64,000 nucleotides of DNA from Siphonodentalium dalli. Lineage: Eukaryota; Mollusca; Scaphopoda; Gadilida; Siphonodentaliidae. The stretch is from NCBI GenBank assembly GCA_032622095.1, contig CP136069.1, forward strand, positions 188,655,122-188,719,121, read 5' to 3'. Every line of letters begins with the position of its first letter. The stretch's first letter is position 1. The notes beneath the pieces were generated by a model. The model was not told the origin of the DNA and ran no database searches. It saw nothing but the letters and a program-made list of their open reading frames with translations. Shown here piece after piece: positions 57,101 through 62,800 of the stretch. Both the position numbers and the translations under genes were made by a program.

Positions 57101-59768
57101 TCTTTATAATTATGCTGTCAGTTTTATATATTTTAAAAGGGCCCCGAGTGATATCATACTATGTGACTCTAATTCAATAAACAATTCTCAATTTTAATTG
57201 CAGCAGATGCTATGTTCATCCCACACAATTTTGATGATAGCTTCAATTACTTGGATACGAGTTTTCTTGTTCCATACAAATTAGAAATTATATACGTTGG
57301 TTCCAGGCTTTGAAATTTTTGAGTCATCAACAAAATGTAAATTAGTGTAGAATAAAACCACTCATAGAACTGCCAATGGCATACAAGTGAAATAGGGGAT
57401 TGTTGCAGTAGACACTGACCTTCATTTAGCTCGTTGTTGGTTATAAAACTGTCCAATCCATGTACAGTTCTGAGGATATCTTGGTCCTTATGCCAAATGA
57501 AAAGGTTACCAGACTTTAAAAGTCCAACTATATAATGTCCTAAAAAAATAAGATATCAAGTGATAAAACAAAACACATATAGAAAACAAGACATGGGTTG
57601 AGCGCTGTAGAGCTGCAATGATGCAGAATTTTACAATGTGATGCAAATCAAGCCTGAGTTTAGTGTTCCTGTCATTTGCAGAATGAGGTCCCCAGAGTGT
57701 GAATCTAGTGACGCTATTCCGCATAGCGGGCTAGGATCACTAAATTCACCCTCTGGGGACATCATTCTGCTTAGGCCTCATCTTCTCTGGAAAGTTTCTT
57801 TATTATCAAATTTCTTCATATAGATTCTATTTCTTTTTTATTTTAGTTTCTCTATCCCCAAATTGGCAGGCGACACATTGCATAATCAAGGCTCCCAATG
57901 GGTGTACATCACAATATTCACCATTTGGGAACTTCAATCTGAGTCTATGTCTTCCAGAGCAGATGAGGCCCCAATAGGGTGAATTTGGTGATGCTAGCCT
58001 GCTGTGTGGGATAGCGTCACTAAATATGCCCTCTGGGGACCTCATTCTGCAAATGACAGGCACACTAAACTGAGACTTGATGCGCATCACAATGCAGAAT
58101 TGCTGGTTGGCAATGTGAATTAATTCAGCATGTGATGTAGTAATGAAGTCGCCTGCTGCCTACAGGGCAACTTCAAGATTGTTGTAAATAAATGTTGAGA
58201 AACTGCAAACTTGATAGAATAGATACTCTCACATGCCTAATAATAGTGTCAGCATGATTATTAATTCTGTAAATTTTCTCCAAAGATCACTATTATTTGG
58301 CGTTGAGACATAGAGTGAAATTGCCATCGCTATTACTTATTTCAGCCTAAATGCCCGCCCATCACTATTATTAGGCACCTGAGAGTACTGTAGCATATTG
58401 TTTGGGTGGAAAAGAATGCTTTTCATAAATTGTGATGCATCACAGCAGAAATTCACGACGCATCAGATGCGATAAATAGAAAAAATTGGATGCATTAAAA
58501 TCATGATGAATCATTGCAGCTCTAAAGTGCAGACACCTTCAAGCTTCTATATGTGGAAACTTTAAAGTGATGTTATGTAAAATGGGATTTACTATTTAGA
58601 GTGAGAAATCATTTCTTTGGACATGCTAGCCTACAGAATATGAAAATATTACCACTATGTACAGTGCTCTGTTGTAATAGTTTTCAATCTGAACATTACA
58701 AAAATTGCTGCCAGGACTGCTATTAATTACTTGTTGTTGATGAACTTAATTTTTATCAACTTTGTTGAAACTACAAGCAGCCCAAGTGTTTTAACAAGAC
58801 CCAAAAACGAAGTAACATCATACATGTGACATGATATGTAAGATATTAGGATGTGTATGGCTGTCATAACTTATTGAGACACATACTCCTGATAGCTAGA
58901 TACACACAAAATGAAATATCATAGAGATCCGCATTTAGACTCTTGTCCGCTATTAGGCTCACCGCAATTATTTTTAAAATATTTGTTCGAAGGGCCATAC
59001 TCTCGTTTAGACCACCCCAATTTTTTCAGACAGTAGGTAACAGTAGGTATACGCACATTGTGACTGACGATATCACAAATGAAGACAATGTCCTGGGTAA
59101 GATACAGTGTTCGCGCTGTCGGTAGCCAAATTAGCCAATGGCTAATCTTTTTCGAATTTGGCTAATAAAAATTTCATTTGGCTAAACTTTTTTTGATCCC
59201 AAATGGAGACTGAAAGCATGAATTTTTGGCAAGTGGGTTTTCAATTCTGTGACGTGAACGATCTAGTCCGAAAACATCGTAAGTAGGAATATATCGCCGA
59301 CTATACAAAGGGAAACCCGATCGCGGACATGCAGTACAAAGGGAAACCCGTCACTCTGCACGAAACAGCAAAAAATCATTATTTTACATGTAATCCGCTA
59401 ATCCCCCATTGTCTGTCTGGTCACTCACGGGACTCCTGCACAATGCATGTTTATGATGACATTGTATTTATGACGGTCAAGGTTTATGAGCACCAAGTGT
59501 AAGACAATAGCTTAATCAGCCAAATGTGAATCACGACAGACATTTTGTGGCTATTTGTCGTCAATACCGATACATTCAAAATAATATGCATGCTTTTATG
59601 ACAGATTGTAATGTGATAATGGTGTAACAATATTAAGTTATTAGTTTCCAGATGTCACTTAAATATTTTCGCAAGGATAATTAATGTTTAATGATTTAAA
59701 AAAAGATATTGATATAAAACATATTGATATAAAAATATTAATGACATTAAGAAGGACAATCCCGGGTT

Positions 59769-59804
<36 letters not shown>

Positions 59805-62800
59805 ATCACTTTTTCACATAAAGATTAATAAATTTTTAATAAATGATATATATCAAAATATTTCTAGTTCATCAAAATTAGTTAAATTATTGTATATTTT
59901 ACCTGTGTCTGTTAGATTTGACGTTTTAGTCATTAATTGTGAACCGACCAGAAAACGATGATTTAATTTGGCCATAGTTTTTTTCATTTGGCTAATAAAA
60001 TTTTCATTTGGCTAAAAAAAATTTCAGTCCAGCGCGAACACTGGTAAGATACAATCATGGTGTGAGTCATCAATAAACAAGTCAATAAATATCAGGTCTA
60101 TTTTTCTCATTTTTATCAAATTAAGCTGAATATTTGTCATGTTTTCAAACCATACACTGACTCAGCTTCAAGCTTAGCTATGTTAGTTTTGTATTATTTC
60201 CCAGTATCTTTACTTTGGATGTAGAGTTGACCTGCCTTCTGATTTTTTTAGATAATAACTGAAAGTAATGTGCACATCAGCTTCTTGTGGCATCTGGCAT
60301 AATTTAGTACCCATAGAGAGTTGAATGTTCCCTTATCACTTACATGCAGTAAAGCCTGAGTTTAGTGTGCCTGTCATTTGCAGAATGAGTTCCCCAGAGG
60401 GTGAATTTAGTGATGCTATCCCGCATAGCAGGCTAGCATCACTAAATTCACCTTCTGGGGACCTCATTCTGCTTAGGCCTCATCTTCTCTGGAAAGTTTC
60501 TTTATTATCAAATTTCTATAGAAACTTTTTCACATAGATTCTATTTCTTGTTTAGTTTAATAGTTTCTCTATATCCCCAAATTGTAAATTGATAGACGAC
60601 ACATTGCATAATCAAGGTTCCCAATGGGTTTGCATCACCATATTCACTATTTGGGAAATTTGATCTGAGTCTATGACTCCCATAGCAGATGAGGCCATGC
60701 AGAATGAGGTCCCCAGAGGGTGATGCTAGCCTGCTATGTGGGGTAGCATCACTAAATTAACCCTCTGGGGACCTCAGTCTGCAAATGAAAGGCACACTAA
60801 ACTCAGACTTGCATGCAGTCCATATCAACCTGTTTACATTGTGTTTCGGATGATATCAACTACATGTATCTGTGGGTGATTTGAGCTTTTATTATATCTC
60901 AGAGTACACGTTTGACAAGGCCAAAATAAAAAAGAATATGTGTTTCTGGTAGGGTTGAAACGATTAATCAGGGTCGTAGATGACGCTGAAATGTCAGAAC
61001 GTCGACTCTGAATTTTGAGTCGACTAGTCGGAATATAGTGTATTAGTTTCATGTATAACGTTTTCAAGATCGATTCTGGCATAAACGGTGTTAACTGCGC
61101 GTAAGTTATGGTAAGTATAACGTTTGGTGGCACCCGGAATTGACAGTGTTACTAGTTAGACACACACGGACCGGTGACCCGACTATTAATTGGACGAATG
61201 AAATTGACAACACAATGTCTCTCTCATCGTTTGAGGTCAAAGACATGATGGCAATGATTGACGCGGCTTTGTAGTTTGTCCGAGACCGCTTTGATACAGA
61301 CACTGTGTATATTTCCATTGATCTCGCACCGTCGGATTATGATGCGACGCTGGGTGAAGGTCGCTTAAGGTGACGTCATTGGTGCTACCGTATATAAATG
61401 ATACTGACATTAAGAACTGGCTATCGTATTCTACAACGTAGCCTATACTATAGGGCGTATTTAGTCGGAACATTAACATTTTGTAGTGACACCGCTCTGC
61501 ACCGGTTTATTGGTGATCACGTGACTAAACGAAATAATCTCGAACGCTGATATTAAATTTAAAACCTGTATAAATGATCGCGTATCTAATCATTATCCAC
61601 AACATGTCTAATTATATAATTACATTCAGTGTGTTGGATAACTATCAAGATGTTTACAGTATTATTTTCCAAATAAATTGGTGTGTATGCAGGGAAATGC
61701 GCAACGCAATAGACCGTCATTGCATCAGTCATCAGTGTACGCCATGTACGATGAATTTTCCGTACAATGTTTGAAAGTTTTGATATCGGGTACTGACTAG
61801 TCGACGCAACGCGACTTTTGGGCCTCGACTAGTCGACTCTGAAATTCACTAATCGTTTCAACACTAGTTTCTGGTGACCCGCCCACCCTATTCTGGCACC
61901 CTCGACCATTTTCATTTTATTGATTTTGCAAAATTTTATTTTCCTTGTAAACTGATTCATTTAAAAAAAAATGGACACATCGCATGTACTGTTAAACCGG
62001 AAATTATACCACACGTCAGTTAGGTGACAGCTTTATCAAATTAATTTGTTCATGTTTTATTCAATAAAACAATAAATTACACTACATGTATATTATATTA
62101 ATATATACTTAGTTTTATTATTTTATAGTACATTACAAACAAGGAGAAGAAGTCGGGAAGGGGGTATTCATATTTATTTTGAGCAAAGTTTAAAATAGAA
62201 TGAAAAAATGAAAAGCCACCCGCCCGTCCCTATTTTTTTTTTGCATTTCACCAGAAACACAGGTATATATTTTGTTGGCCCAATAGTTACCATTTTGGGT
62301 GTAGTTGATTGACAGTACATCTTGCATCAAAGGAGACAGTTTATTGATCCTCTTCTTGGTTTTCCCGGACAGAACATACAAGATGCTGATGCGAGCTTGG
62401 TCTAACAGGAACACACTTTCCTTCTCCTGAAATAAGTGTGATTGTCATAATTTATTGGAAGATACAAAAGTAATTTGGCTGATCTCTCTATCAAATGCTG
62501 AGAAATATAATACTATTTACTCCCTGAGGAGATCATTTTATGTCTTAACCCTTTACCCAACAGAAGGGCCCTGTGCCAATGCATTCTCTTATATATGCGA
62601 GTCGACCATAGGTCGCCTCGCATATATAAGAGAATGCATTGGCTTAACACATTAAAAATTATAAAATTGTTAAAGAATGTAAGAAAAAATGGTAAAAAGT
62701 TTTTTTAGGCCAATGCATTCTCTTATATATGCGAGGCGACCTATGGTCGACTCGCATATATAAGAGAATGCATTGGCACAGGGCATAACTGTAACTATCA

